Shown here: positions 34,018 to 47,311 of the stretch, in pieces
How the letters are laid out: each line of letters starts with the position of its first letter
How positions within the stretch are numbered: position 1 is the stretch's first letter
Notes under the pieces: model-generated
What the model saw: the letters and a program-made list of their open reading frames with translations, nothing else
The model's database searches: none
What the model was told of the DNA's origin: nothing
Position numbers and translations under genes: made by a program
Assembly: GCA_003864495.1 (NCBI GenBank)
Contig: ML133401.1
Coordinates: forward strand, 2,507,373 to 2,571,372
DNA: 64,000 bases
Direction of reading: 5' to 3'
DNA from: Nemopilema nomurai
Taxonomy: Eukaryota > Cnidaria > Scyphozoa > Rhizostomeae > Rhizostomatidae

Positions 34018-34247
34018 TGTATTCGTCCTGTGGAATAAGGACAAAATAAATAGGTCAGTTTCGTGCGGCGAGCGTTACAACTACCGAGAAGCCTGCACTG
34101 CCAGGGACGAATCTACAGTTACCACGTTGGTTTGATTCGGAAAGCACACGATCAAAAGCGCGCCCGAGTCCAGAATGGGAGTGGATTCAATAAAGCAGAC
34201 AATGGACAAGTTCGTTAGACAATAGCGATTGTTAAAGGCTTTCAATC

Positions 34248-34396
34248 ATTGGACAGCTACTAAAATCAAACAAAGGCTAAGGCTCCTCAGTCTCACTTTG
34301 ATTGGATAATCTTATTCTAAGATACAATCAAATTCACAATAAGAATTCTCTGATTGGATAATCGCATTTGCGTAAGGAATACAAGCTGCTGATTGG
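34248..34396 (-). promoter_or_regulatory. Cluster of four CCAAT boxes upstream of the NCAM-like gene
   Basis: ATTGG on the plus strand (CCAAT in the sense of the minus-strand gene) occurs at 34248-34252, 34301-34305, 34353-34357 and 34392-34396. Two are in the near-identical context CTTTGATTGGATAATC / CTCTGATTGGATAATC. They lie 230-380 bases before the start codon. TATAAAAAGCAG at about 34438-34449 is on the opposite strand, so the cluster could also drive an unrecognised plus-strand transcript. Confidence 0.4.
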
Positions 34397-34449
34397 TCAG
34401 AAGGCCTGCGTAAGAAGAATTGTTCTATTTGAAGTTGTATAAAAAGCAG

Positions 34450-37400
34450 CAACGGTTACTCCATGGAACCCAAATGAAAAAACAAGCTGCCAATATTCTA
34501 GCTAATAATGGAAATTATTGTTTAGGACAGATGATTTTAGTTAACAAAGCCATTTCCAGTAATCGTCTTATACTTGTTTTAAGTTTCTTCTGATTCTACT
34601 GATCCAACTACAAAATCCCCAAGGTGGTATTTGCCCGGAAAAAATTAAGTCATAACCTAAAAAATTCACTTGGGCGTCTGGAATAATCTCATACTAAGGC
34701 TTAAAAAGGTTACAGAGCTTACAACACGCCAAATCACTGAGATGGGGAAAATGATAAAAGTTTGCAGCACAACACAACGTCTTGATTAAAAAGTTTTGGT
34801 TGATTTTCAGACGAAGTTTTTCGCACGTTTGATTCTGAAAGGTTCCACCTCGTTGGCAAGGCAGGGCACCGCCCCTAAACAGCCCTTGCTGGACATATCA
34901 GAAATTCCTTATGATTACTCATCGCCAAGTCACATCTATAATATCTAGTGACAGTAATTAGATTAATAAATCACTATAGAATAAAACGATTGCGTACCCA
35001 GAATGGACATAAGTCTTGTCAACATTTTACAGAGTTCAAAATTCGAATTCAAGTATTCGGAGAAGGAACACCTGCTTGCATTTTAGCACACTGCTTCTGG
35101 AGACTATTTTGATTACCTTCGCAAACTTCACGCAGGCAGGTAACAATAACTTCCTTTCATAGACCCGGAGAGCTGTTTCTTACAACACAAAAGAACAATA
35201 GCTGCTTGCTTCGTGTGTTAAAGCCATTGCATGCATTTGGAAGGCGCATTACTGCCTTGATCCCCACAAGACGGGGAATTTTTTGCCGAAAATCCCATTC
35301 ACTTTGATTGTCTACTCAAATTCCTTGCAGCCAAGGTCTGCTGGTCTGTAATAGAAATTCCCATATTCGAAAAACATCACAAGGAAGAAGTCCATGACGT
35401 GCATGGCGTTTTTAGTGCATAATGGACCTGGTCCAAGGCAAAAAGAAATGAAGAAAATTACTTCCTTGTTTCTTTTTGGGGATTCACCCACAGCCCTTGC
35501 GGCCGATAGGGGCAATCTTTAAAAATAATTAGCTGGAAGAGGTTATAAAAAGGCGTTCGTGGGCAGTTCAGAGGGCCTATATATTTCATATTGGATCCCA
35601 AAAGATTACCGAAATCAAACTCCAAACAACCTCCATTTTCTTACTTGTTACTTCCTGTCTTGATCCCTTATGACGCAATGTTCGTTTGATAAATGGGCGT
35701 TGCTGGCGATTAGTGGGGTTGGAGAAGTCTAATATTACTCTTTCCTTGAAAAAAATACCCTTTTTACGATTGACTTTGTAAAAGAAAAGAAAAGTTATAA
35801 AGCTCTATTTCATGATCCTATATTCGAGGATGCTACGAAAGAACAAAAAATTCCAGTTGAACAACTTATTACATTTTAAATGGTGTTGTAGTCACTCGAG
35901 CTCCTACGCAGCTACCTGCTTTTCACCACAGCGTTTCTGACGTTGGCAATGGGGCCATTTTTACGTCGTTTCCAAAAATTCATGGTCGGACCATGAAATG
36001 AGTCAAACTTTCAAACTTCTACCATATCCAAAATTCCGCCCTGTGATTCCCTTCTTGGCCACTGCCTTTCGTGCCAAACTATTCCTTGCATTTACTGTTG
36101 TATCCTAGCTTTTCCTCTTTTTGCCGCTATCCTCCCTTACACCCCCCCCCCCCTTGTCGTCAGTGGCCCTGTTCTCAAACAACCGCTCCAGAACCGTTCA
36201 ATATTTTTTCTAATTTTAATTTCAATCGCAGTCGGCAAGTAAAAATAGTATCAATGCATGGAAAGCCTCCGAAAATGAAAGTTACGTCAGTTAAAGCACA
36301 TGAACAAACCCATAACTTCATTTTTAAAAATTGATACAGTTTCGTTTGACTCTGCGCATAGGAGAATACAATATTTCACAGGTACCGACAGCCACATGTG
36401 TCCAACGAACCGGGTGACAAAGACCCCCCAAAAACAAAAGCTCTCCATTAGATTGTTCACTGGAAAGATAGCTTCAGGTCGCTCATTGAATAGTTCCACC
36501 TGCGCGTTCTGAGAGTCGCGCCGGCTCAGATTTTTGTTTCCTTTCCTTGAAGCTGGTGCTTTGATCCACGTGACCACGGTGTTGTCCTCACATGGGTGTT
36601 TATAGTCCCCTTCTATGTGCCGACATTAAGGGTTTTTCAGCTACAGATCAAGACCATGTGTATTAGGGCTTGTTATCCCCTAATTCCCTGAATTCATTCC
36701 CATGGGCAGGTAGCTATTCATTTGTTTACAACATAACCACACTGTGGGTACCGAAATCTAACGGCCGTGTAGCAGGGAGGCTTCCCAAACAACAACTAGA
36801 GTAGGGTTCTGGTCGGGCAAGTGGTGTTAAAATGGAAAACAAGGACGGAAAATAAAAATATGACTTCGTAAGGGGAGCCATGACCCCCCTCCCTTAGGTT
36901 AGGGGAGGGGGGTTAGAAAAACTTAGGTTTATCATCTCGGTATTGAAACGAAAACATATTTGTTGAAAAATAGAAGCTTTCAAGAAACAGAAGATAATTT
37001 CATCTAGTTCTATTGGACCTGCATCATAACAATGTAATTACGATGACCAGAGTTCTGCAGCTTAAACTGAATTTGTCAATTTGATTTGACTTGATTAGCC
37101 ATCAGTAGCTATGTGACAGAATTATTGACGTTGTTTTTTTCTAGATTTCAAAGGAAAGAAGTGACTTTGAAGCGTTTTAGTTGAAGATTCTCAATCTTTG
37201 AAGGCATTCACGGATGAAGATTGCCATCAGAAGTTAACAAGATTTCATACGCGGTTAAACATATGTTTTGATATCAAACACACCGGTGTATGGGGGCATT
37301 GTTGCATCAAAACCGTGGTGCTTATTGCCCCATTGTTTTTCCAAACCGTGCATCAGCCTACCAAAAATAATTAATCATTTTGAAATGTCTGGATTCTTAG

Positions 37401-40400
37401 GCCTAACCTCCACAAGGCGGAAAATATCGAGGCGGAAAAAGTTCCTGCAATCCAATTGGCTAATTGAAATTGTCGCGGCTAGTCATCCAACTTTTCGCGG
37501 CACGACAATTGGACGCACTTAGTAATCAAGGAGGGGGGGGGTCATAGGAAGCACGCTTTCCTTTACATTTTAACAACTTTGATCAAGTTCAGTGCCTAAA
37601 AAGGTGCCCCCTTCCACCTACTGTTTACCTGAACCCATGAAACTCCCAAACTTATGAAACTTGGTGAAAGTGCCGTTCAAAACATTTTCCATTCTCTACT
37701 TTAATTCTGTTTCATATCCCCCAAGGGATCCCAACTAGGGGACTGTCTTTGTCCTATGGGGATTCCTACTACTTCCTGTTTTCTTTCTCCAATGGGAAAG
37801 CTCTGAGTATTCTCTGCTGTTCACGTGGGGGAACTGGATCCAAGTCGACGCGCGTCACTTTCTATGTAAAAACAGCCAATTGGGGATCCTAGCATCATTG
37901 ACTTCTAAACCATTGACTTTGCAAGATATTCCTTTCAGCTAGTTTTGCAAACCCAGGAGGCTACGGGGAATTTTTTTTAAAAAGATCTAAAACCTGATTC
38001 AAAACATGACGTCACATTGCACACTTAAGGAAGCTTAGAAGATGATGCACATTATCCAAATTGGGCTTTGGAATGAGTCAATGACTCTACTACCCTGGGT
38101 GTTTTGATGCCTAGGAATAATATCAGCTGATGCTACTGACTCCAAGCTTATACTTCTGGAAATAATAATCTTGCACTAAACTTGGGAAAATGTTTCGAGC
38201 TGCACCTAAATCAACAAATGTACGCATCCCAGCGCTTCTTTAAAAAGCACAATCTCAAATGTGTACACTTGATCTTCAGAAAGAGGCCCTGTAATTACAG
38301 TTTGAGTTCATAGTTCTCACTGAAAGAGGCTACTTGGCGATCTGTTGCCAGATAAGGCACTGCAAAAAACTGTTGCCAGATAGGGCACTGTGGAGGAGCA
38401 ACCCAGTTGTAGATATCTGTCACAGCTAATTCTAGGCTAGAGTGGAACATGCATAATTGCTTTTCAGAAAAAGCACCAGAAAATACCAATATACTCGCGT
38501 AAGCATAGCGTTTCAACTTTGTCAAAGTTTTTATGACCATTCACTTTGGTATAAAACCAGTAATTACTTGTTGCATGTTCAGTAGAAAAAATATTGCATA
38601 CCCTTATTTTCCATCTTCTTGATGAAGGGCTTCCAATAATTCAGAGTGTGCTCAATTTCGTGACTCAACCTTTGATGGTGGGTATTATTTTGTTCAAGCT
38701 AATTACGAAAGAATCAATTTACTCTGCCATTGGCCAAACAAGAATACCGTTGCCATGAAACAGAGCTGCGCATTCCAAAGCTGATTGCGTGTCTCATTAC
38801 GAGCAGGGCTTCAATCTAATAAGCACGTTTTGTTGGAGGTAACAATAATTGGTGCGAAATTGCATGTATCTAGGGCCTCACGCACCGCATGACCTGTTCA
38901 TATGTGAATTATCGATAACAGCTTCACACGACACTGTTGGGCCTAAAATCAAATCGTCTTAACACGGCTTCCTTTTTTGCCAGCAAATGATTAAAACAAT
39001 ACAGGATGCCAACAGAATCTTGGCATTGCATTGGCTAGATTAAAAGGTTTTAAGTATGAATAAGCCGAGGGAACCACACGCTTCATTCACGTTTGCTGGA
39101 CAAAATTGTGCTATTAAAAATTTAAAATTCTAACCAGTTTTATCAGTCTTAGCGTCAATTTTACCAGCTGTAAATCGCAGCTTGGCCAGTACTTATATGG
39201 GAACGATTTTATTTGGAAATGGACTGAAATTTATTATGGCTGGCCTTTCAAATGGCTGGACAGAATATTTCAAGACGGAAGGGCTAGGATGTCTAAACCG
39301 GTTCGCGAGAAAAGTTCCGCTTAGGAAACCCAGTACAGATGAAGTCATGCATATTAAAGAGTTTGTTTCTTTAAAACGAAACTGGCGCTCGCACGACTAT
39401 GCCACGCCCCAATTTGGTAACCTTCCATTTTGAAATATTCTGCATGGCAATGGGATATTGAGATGGGATTTTCACATGACATAAATGTAGTTACAGACAT
39501 TTTGAAATGGATTTACGCGCGCCGTCATGGTTGTTTCTCTAGACAAGAGTGGGCATGAAAGAAACAAAATCCCAGACATTTTGGGGATAGTGCAACTATT
39601 ACTGCGCCCTGTAAACCAGTAAATAAAAAAGCCTACTTTTCTGACTTTGTTTTTATTTTCACATTTATTTGTTGATTAATGGACATTCTTCTCTTTTGCC
39701 AAACAGTACCGTTTCGATTGCAGAAACCGGAAAACGATTAATAATAGAAGAGGAACGTGTAATTCTAAATATTCCTTGTCAAACAAAACCATTGAGCAAG
39801 TCCTGAAGCGGTCAAAAAAGTGTTTATATATTACCTTACTTGCTAGAGGCCTTTTCTTACTCCTTGAGGTGTTTACAATTCTCCGCCTGAATTTCCCGGC
39901 TTGATACAACTCTATTTCTCGGTGGCAAATTCTACCTATCCTTGTCGTGTTGTTTGGGGTCTCTGTGGTAGACTTTCGTGATAAATCCAGTCTTTGTCCT
40001 TCCAGAGACAGCAGGGTTCAAAATTCAACAAATTTCCTAGACTCGTCTTGCACTCTTCGACACAACTTCTAATTCCTGTCTTTCCAGCGTTTCCCGTCGC
40101 TTGTCCAACTTGACGAAGTGTTGTTCACATCCAATCCAACAGAGCACTTCGGTGAATGAGGATTGCTGCGTAATGACAAATACCGGGAATGCAGGAGCCG
40201 ATTTCAACAATGCCTTATTTAGTGTTTTCGCAATTTGGACGTCTATTATGATGTAATGATGTAAACACGTATTTCCTTTGAATTGCTTTTAAAAACAACG
40301 TGGCTTCGAATTGTGAACAAAAGGAACACGAGCGGATTCGAACAATAGCAGTGTGGTTAGTCTGAGCAAAGCCGAAACGAAGCTGAGAGACAAGAGAGAG

Positions 40401-43400
40401 ATGACAAATTTTTCAAAAACGACAAAGCGAGTTCGTTTGAAAACAAATTGCAAAATTTATTATTGGTTTTGAATGGAAGCCTGCTAGAAAATTTGCATTT
40501 AAATGCAGCCGGTTACATGAAGAAATGGGGAGTATTTTAATGCTTATTGTCAATTCATAAACCTTCTGAACCAATGAATAGCGCACAGTTTATTTCGAGA
40601 ACTGCGGTAAATTTAATTACAGAGAAAGTTTCACTACCACCTTAGCTTACCAATTTACCTGGCACATTCAATTCAGCGAGCATTGCAAAATTCTTATCAC
40701 CGACAATGACACTACATGCTATTTTCACATGAATGTCATCAAACTATTTTTAGCATCAATGCATGACCACTTTGAATGGGACAATTGTCACGTTCGAGTG
40801 TCCCACCGTACCGGCGTAGCAACACAGGTACAAAAAGGGGTACAAGGCCCACGCCATGAACTTGAAGGGGGGGGCATGGCTAATGAATTGAACTTGAATT
40901 AAGTAGCTCGAATCTGCTACATTTTATATTGGAATTAATTTCTCTGCAGAAAAGTGGGGGGCGTGGGCCCTGGGGCAGATGCAGGTTTGCGAATGTGGGG
41001 GCCTAATTTCCCCTGGCAACATCAAAACCAATCCGAGCCATAACCCTTTCGCACCCTCCCGCACCCAAGTACGAAATTAAGTGGCGGAGAGAGAAAGGAC
41101 CCAGAGGTCGAAGTATAGTCGAAGATACTTTGAATCAGCTAGCATAAGGTATAGGCAAAATACGCAGGTTTAGAGATAGAAATTACAGCAAATACAGCAA
41201 TTAGAGATTTCTGTACCCGTGGAATCAGTTCTTGTCGCAATTATTGCACGTATGTGCCAATTTTTCAGAAAGTGGGCAGTTTGATTCAACTTTAGCTACT
41301 CCAACTGAAACATGGGTAGTTTTCATCATCTGCCATTTACTTCCATTCGCGACAAATTCAGGAAAACCAACAACATTCTACAAGAATAACATTTCTACTT
41401 TTCGATCAAGATGACTTTCGACCTTAAAGCCAACAGGCTTGGATTTCATTTGTTATCTGAGCCTCTACTACCTCCTGCATCCTCCTAATTTTCCACAGGG
41501 TAAATCCTGGATTTATTAGTATGTTTCCTGTAACCCCTCTCCATTGAAGAAGTACTTTAATGCTAGTGATTTCATTAGTTTAACTTAGACCTTTTGAGTG
41601 ACTGTTATTGCATTGCAAAAAAACCTTTTTTGCTAATTACCCCAGGCAATAATACATTTCTAAATCGAATCTAAAATGCTATCTCGTAGGTGTGTCTTCA
41701 ATCAAGGCACTTCATCTATTTCTACCTCATGGTGACACTTTAAGAGATTTTTATTGAGTATTATCTCCTAAAATACAGCTATTTAGTTGATTGATGACTA
41801 CAGGGTCTGGACAAAAACATTTTGGAAGAGTTCCCAGCAGGAGTGTCCTGTATTCATTTCAACGCTGAGGTATTGTAGTCATCCCGTTGTCTATCATGAG
41901 CAAGTTTTACTGGTGGAATTCATTTGTCAGCCTAGGCACATCAATGGGCCTGGGTCGAGCGAGGGCAACAGATCTTTGATCTATGACCAACGCCATGTTG
42001 CAACTGTCTTTTTTATTGCAGGTCAAGACCCACCGAGCCATGATCCGCTTGCTACCGGTACAAATTTTTTGCCATTCATAAACACGCCGTCTTTGAATGA
42101 TGATTTCGCAGGGAAGGCCATTGACAGAAACTAAGGGCTCCCAAACTTTGCCAAGGATGGATTCATATTGTTGATCCATCTCGCTGAAAATAAGGACGCC
42201 GTCTAGAGTATACAGGTAACCAATGAAAGTATACCACTAGGCTTACATATGCTCCATCGCCTGAGGTAATATTCCCACCCTTTTTACCATCTTTTTTGCA
42301 CCCCTTGAGCTAGTCTCCACTTCATGCCAGTGTTTTCCGCTCAACATGCACTAATTCTTTGTAGCATTATCCCTTCATATCAAAGCTGATAAAGTTCTTG
42401 TTTGTTCCAATACAGTTTTGTCTGGTAGCATACGACCCCTTCCCCCTTTACCCTGTCTCCCTTTTCTTCATACTCATCCTACTTTCTGCGCTGCAGCTTC
42501 TTCTCACCGCCTACTCGGCAGGAAGTCAAACTGTCCCCTCTGTCTCTTTCGCCCCACACTTGCCCCCTCCAGTCACCTGTGGCTCTTCTGTGATCACGTT
42601 TTGCTCAGCCATGTGGCAACCAGTCGTATAATTAACCGGACTAGTGTTGACTCGACACTCTTACAATGTGGGATCTTTGTAAAACACCTGCCCAATACTG
42701 CGAGGGCATGAATCGTGTATGCTAAGATTAGTTTTGTAAGGATATCTGCTGGCAACTGTTATCATTCTAATTAGCTGTACTGCAGACAACAATGGGAAAC
42801 TACATTGAGACAGCTTTGAGGTCTGGAGCGCTTTACCTACAAATGGTACGTAATAACACAGCAAAAACGGGGGTTCACAAATCTAAAGGCTTGAAGTTTC
42901 TTCTCTCGTAAATACAGAAAGGGCGTGGCAGGATTTCTAGATTTTCAATTATCAACATGTGTTTTGACAGCTTTTACGTATTGCGAGAAAACTGTCGCTT
43001 TTGAAAAGATTAAGAAGCATCTTATAAAAGGATACTGGTATGATGGTTTATTGGAAAATAACTTCTTCAGTGAAAGTTCAAGAAAAGAAAGACTTCTCGA
43101 TCAACCCTAAGTGGAAAAAAGTTCTTGAGAATTCATATATATCATTTTTCAAAAGAAGTTTACTTTGCAAATAGGCCCACTTGATTTACGAAAGGCTTAG
43201 ATGATTGAATTAGGTCTAAGGCACTCATTCTCTATATCAAACTACGGGTTTATTTTCTTTGCTGCTTAAACGAACAAAAACGGGCATAATTTTGTTAATT
43301 ACCCCTTTATGGCTCCTAAAAATATTGTTTGGTACAAAAGCCTCCACGCTTGCCCAAAGCCGTGCCCTACTTTTGTGCCCGCCTCGAAAGTGCCCCATTA

Positions 43401-45361
43401 GGCTGAGTCCGACAGAGCTTATTATAACGTTTTATGTTACATCTGTTTTGGTCGTTATCGATTCTGTACCTGTTGCTTCATTGTTATCCCAAGTCATCTT
43501 TGAAGAACATGTGCTGTTGCGTCATCCTTGCAAAATCTTTTTAGTTATCAGCAAACATGGGGAAATAACTTTTTCCTGGGAAACAGCTTTTCCCTTGAAA
43601 TGATTGATAGACAAAGACCAGAGTGAAGGAATGGCCTAAAGTCAATTATACTAAGACAATCACTTTAAAAGCCACAAAAGCATTAAAAGCCACTGGATAG
43701 TTGCTTGTGAGAAGGGAACCTAGGCTGTCACAACTAATTGTCAACTGATTTTTCCAATGTAGAACGGATATTGCTGAAAAATGGGTTCATTTCACAACCA
43801 TAAATTATGGAGCAGCTCCTATATCAAATTTATTTCCAAAACAACCTGCAAACTTCTATCTAGCTATGATGTAGTACCGTTGAATCGTAGCTGAGTGTTG
43901 TGAGTTCAGATTAGATTTCGGCTTGTTATTTGGAAACTGAAAAATATTGTCGAGTCTCTTGATATTGAAAACGAAAGAGGAGACACGGAGGTAGCAGGTA
44001 ATTTGTGCATCCTTTTAATAATTAAACTACTCGATGAGTAATAAGAGATAATCTTGAATCCAAAGCTTCAAAACAGTGAATATAAACCATTGTTTTCTTA
44101 CCCGAATTTACATTTTTATGTATAATCATGTTTTGAAATTTATGTCTGCGTGCACGCGCGGGGGGTGGGGCTGTGCTGAGGATACTGTCCGCATGATTCA
44201 TCGGGTGTTGACTAAGGCCTAAAAACAAACGAACAAATCAAGCCCCAAACTGTGGAGCCGGGGGCTATGAAATAATGGGGGCCTTGTCTAAGTAACTACC
44301 AGTATCGCTCAAATCATTGTTCAGGAATGGTGATTTATTCTTCAACGGCGATTTAGATAAGATTACCTTAAGTATTTCTGACAAAAGATACCCCCCGAAC
44401 AGCCGGTCCTACCAAACCTAGAGAACCCGCGACCAAACTGGATTACTTGCGTTCTTTTGGTATTTACGACTTATGCAATACTTTCTCTGTTCATTTGTTA
44501 GAGGACGTGTTGCCACAGAAAATTGCACAAGTTCATGTATTTAGCGGTTAAACGCCTTTGTCTTCTTTCATTTGCCTTATCTCTGCTAAGTCACACCTTG
44601 TCCGCGGACAGGGAACAATAAAGGGGTCTGACACTTGACGAATCTTGACCAAACTCGCAGAAAAAACGCCTGAATGTCCATGCCCCGGGCCCCAGCCTCT
44701 TCTGTCTGGCTATAACGAATGCCATGTAGGGGCTGTAATGTATTCGTCGTACACGGCTCGCGGGGGTCATTTATCATTGGTACCGCCATGGAAGGGCGAA
44801 TACATGCATGAATGAAGCCATAATCAATAATGACTCGGCTCAGACAGTATTCACGGAAAAAATCCAGCTTTTACGTACCTAATATTGTGATCTATTGACC
44901 TCAAGCCGACTCAGAGCGAGCTACTTTGGCCGTGTTACCATGAACGTTTACCAACTGAAACGAGAACTTTCAAATATTTGTGGTTTGTTCGTCTACTGGT
45001 TTCGTAATGATGAACTGTATTTACACTCCTGGCTATCCAGCCCTAGGCCTTAAAGGCAGAAGTTAAGCACTTTTGGGAATGTGAGAATCATCAGTCTCAG
45101 CTTTCACAAAAGACACTGATTTCCTCTTTCGCAACCATTTTCGGCCATGCTCTGACGAATGTCTCTGAGGCCTGTTTTATACGTCAAAATGAGGAAAAAC
45201 GCCCCAAGCCTTTTGAAGAACTGCAAATACACACAAGCAAACAATGCTGAGAAATAGCTTTGCTGGCAGACAAAGCAGAATTAATGGAACTTTAAGCCAT
45301 TCGAGGGTAGCCAGGAACTTTCCGCGGCTTCTCCCACCAAATACTAAATCATTATCAAATG
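34450..45361. other. Intergenic, 10.9 kb, no supported gene
   Basis: Frames are short and unrecognised. Items seen: a C-run near 36140; a palindromic C/G-rich stretch at about 36884-36916; a 21-base direct repeat (CTGTTGCCAGATAAGGCACTG, one base changed in copy two) at about 38343 and 38370; an aromatic-rich plus-strand frame at about 39120-39323; and GGCCCACGCC/GGCGTGGGCC inverted 10-mers near 40845 and 40967. None supports a gene. Confidence 0.5.
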
Positions 45362-45490
45362 CTGTGTTTGGTTATTTTCCGACGTTTGCATACTCTGAGG
45401 AGTATCGAACGAAAAAAGTTATTTAAGTGAGCAAAAACTAGTTCCGCTTTTTATTGCCATTGTGAAGTTTTGTACCGCAAAGCACTTGTT
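45362..45490 (+). repeat. Third copy of the ERCC5-intron inverted-repeat family
   Basis: Begins with a near copy of GGTTATTTTCCGACGTTTGC ATACTC and continues GAGGAGTAT, GAACGAAAAAAGT, then GCCATTGTGAAGTTTTGTAC. It matches both arms at 20316-20674 and extends as far as the flank of the left arm (20285-20316). Confidence 0.65.
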
Positions 45491-47054
45491 CACATTATTA
45501 AGTAATTTGGAAGGTACTGCCTTTCACGTAACAACAAGGTCACCTTGTGACAGAATGCTGGCCTGCGCCTGTGTGACTGATTATCCCAAAGCCATAACTA
45601 CAACAACAAACAATGCAATATACGTCATTAGCACCCAGACCTCCTACGCCGGGGGGGGGGGGGTGCAGGGAATCGGGTGGACAATAATCATGCAGGAATG
45701 GGCTGTGCCTGCAAGAGACTAGGATGAGTTCAATTTGGAACCGTGCTAGCATGAGTATGATTAGGCCATCCATTCAAAATGGAATAGTTGTCTAACTAAA
45801 GCTGGATTGGCTGGGGCAAATTTTCCGTTTAGAACCTCCCCAAAAACTCATTTAAACGGAGCCTATTTGTTGCATGCAGTAACTAGCAGTAAAGGACAGT
45901 ACAATGTAATAATAAATCATACAGCTCATTGTTAGATTCAAGTTCTTGTCACTGTTACCGAATGATGATGTGTACACACACTTGTTTACATCGTAATGCA
46001 ATTCCCAGCTGCCGTTCCTCGCCAAATTTTCTCTAACACAACTTTTTCATTTCAATGAAGGCAGTAATTCAAGACTCCCATCTACCAATATCCGCAATGT
46101 TACGTTGAAATAATTCAATGGTCAATTATTTTATTGCAGCTATAAAAGTTTTGTAGATATTCCATTGAGCTTCATAGTGCAGTGTCATTTTATTAAACTT
46201 GGTCCTGAGTTTCGTCATCAACAAAATAGTCTGTTTTCAGTGAAAGATTCCCACCAAGCTTCAATTAAATGGTGCCCCTATCACAAAAAGTTCATTAAAG
46301 CTTATAGGCAATATATGTATTCTTCTGGGTATCTGACTCAGACCACAATTGGGAAAAGAAATCTTTTCTAGCTAATTTGCACCATTTTACAATTTTATGT
46401 TTGGGATGTGTTATCAGAAGTTGGGGAAGGGGTACAAAAATGGTTTCTGGGCATTACAAGTCCCTTCAGTTATGCTCAAGGAACCCCCGCTTCGAGTTTT
46501 TCACACGGAGAGCTCAAAGTTTGTAAGTTAAAATGAACCCAACCCCATTGTTAATTCGAATCACTCTCTGGAGGAATGTATGTGCCGACCACCTAAAAGA
46601 GTGCCGTTTTGTCTTCGAAGTCAACTTAAAAGTCTCTGTGTGTCCTAGTGCCTTTGTGATCTAGACAGAATGGAAGTGTTTTTAATCAAGGACATGCCTG
46701 GATTAGCGCATTTTCCCGTGCTCATTGCAAAATATTGCAGCTCTCAGATCAGCCGTAGAGAACAGTTGCCATCAATTGAGCTTTGGGTTGCGGTTGACTT
46801 GAGGGCACTTTAACGACATGGCATGTTGCGTCATTAACGCACAAAAGTAACAACAGGGCAATAACATAACGATGCTAAGAGGTTTAAAAAGTCTAGCCAT
46901 TTACGGTTGGAAGTCCAAGGATTAAAGGTCCGCTTTATAATACGCACATATGCCAGCAACCCACTGTTTTGCATATGACTAATAAGAGTAGAATCTGCTG
47001 GGAAAGCGAGCAAGAAATTCAAAGCGAGGCTTGGCCAATGGGAGACTAGTCGCT
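45491..47054. other. Intergenic, no supported gene
   Basis: Holds a 12-base G run at about 45651 and short unrecognised frames. Nothing else is seen. Confidence 0.5.
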
Positions 47055-47311
47055 TCCCAGAAACAGGGAATTGTCTAGTTTCCATCATAGAGGTAGGATA
47101 ATTATCCTATCTCTATGAGTTTCCATACGACTTGATAGTCATAAATAAGCATGATTAATAGTCATAAATCAGTATGATTAATTATTTCAAGTAAAGGGTT
47201 AGGGTTTAAATTAGGGTTAGGGTTAGGTTTAGAGTTAGGGTTAGGTTTAGGGTAAACTAATTACGTCATCAGGTCGAGCAGTATGGAAACTAGACAGCTC
47301 CCAGAAACAGG
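47055..47311. mobile_element. MITE with internal telomere-like repeats
   Basis: TCCCAGAAACAGG (13 bases) occurs at 47055-47067 and 47299-47311. Between them the 231-bp element starts GAATTGTCTAGTTTCCAT and ends ATGGAAACTAGACAGCT, so TGTCTAGTTTCCAT is an exact inverted terminal repeat. Inside are a 32-base near-perfect palindrome (47086-47117), two tandem copies of a 24-base AT-rich unit (about 47135-47182) and a TTAGGG-like tract. No coding capacity. The palindrome is itself flanked by AGTTTCCAT on both sides, so it may be a nested insertion. Confidence 0.7.
47195..47254 (+). repeat. Telomere-like (TTAGGG)n tract inside the MITE
   Basis: About nine units of TTAGGG, some degenerate (TTAGGT, TTAGAG, TTTAGGG), over 60 bases. 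TTAGGG is the telomere repeat of most animals. Its position inside inverted repeats suggests part of a mobile element rather than a chromosome-end relic. Confidence 0.85.

Noticed and set aside
41787..42179. Overlapping long frames on both strands (115 and 90 codons)
   Set aside because: Neither shows a domain, signal peptide or splice signals, and they are mutual shadows.
47195..47254. Chromosome end or fusion point
   Set aside because: The tract is short and degenerate, sits within inverted repeats, and unique sequence continues on both sides.
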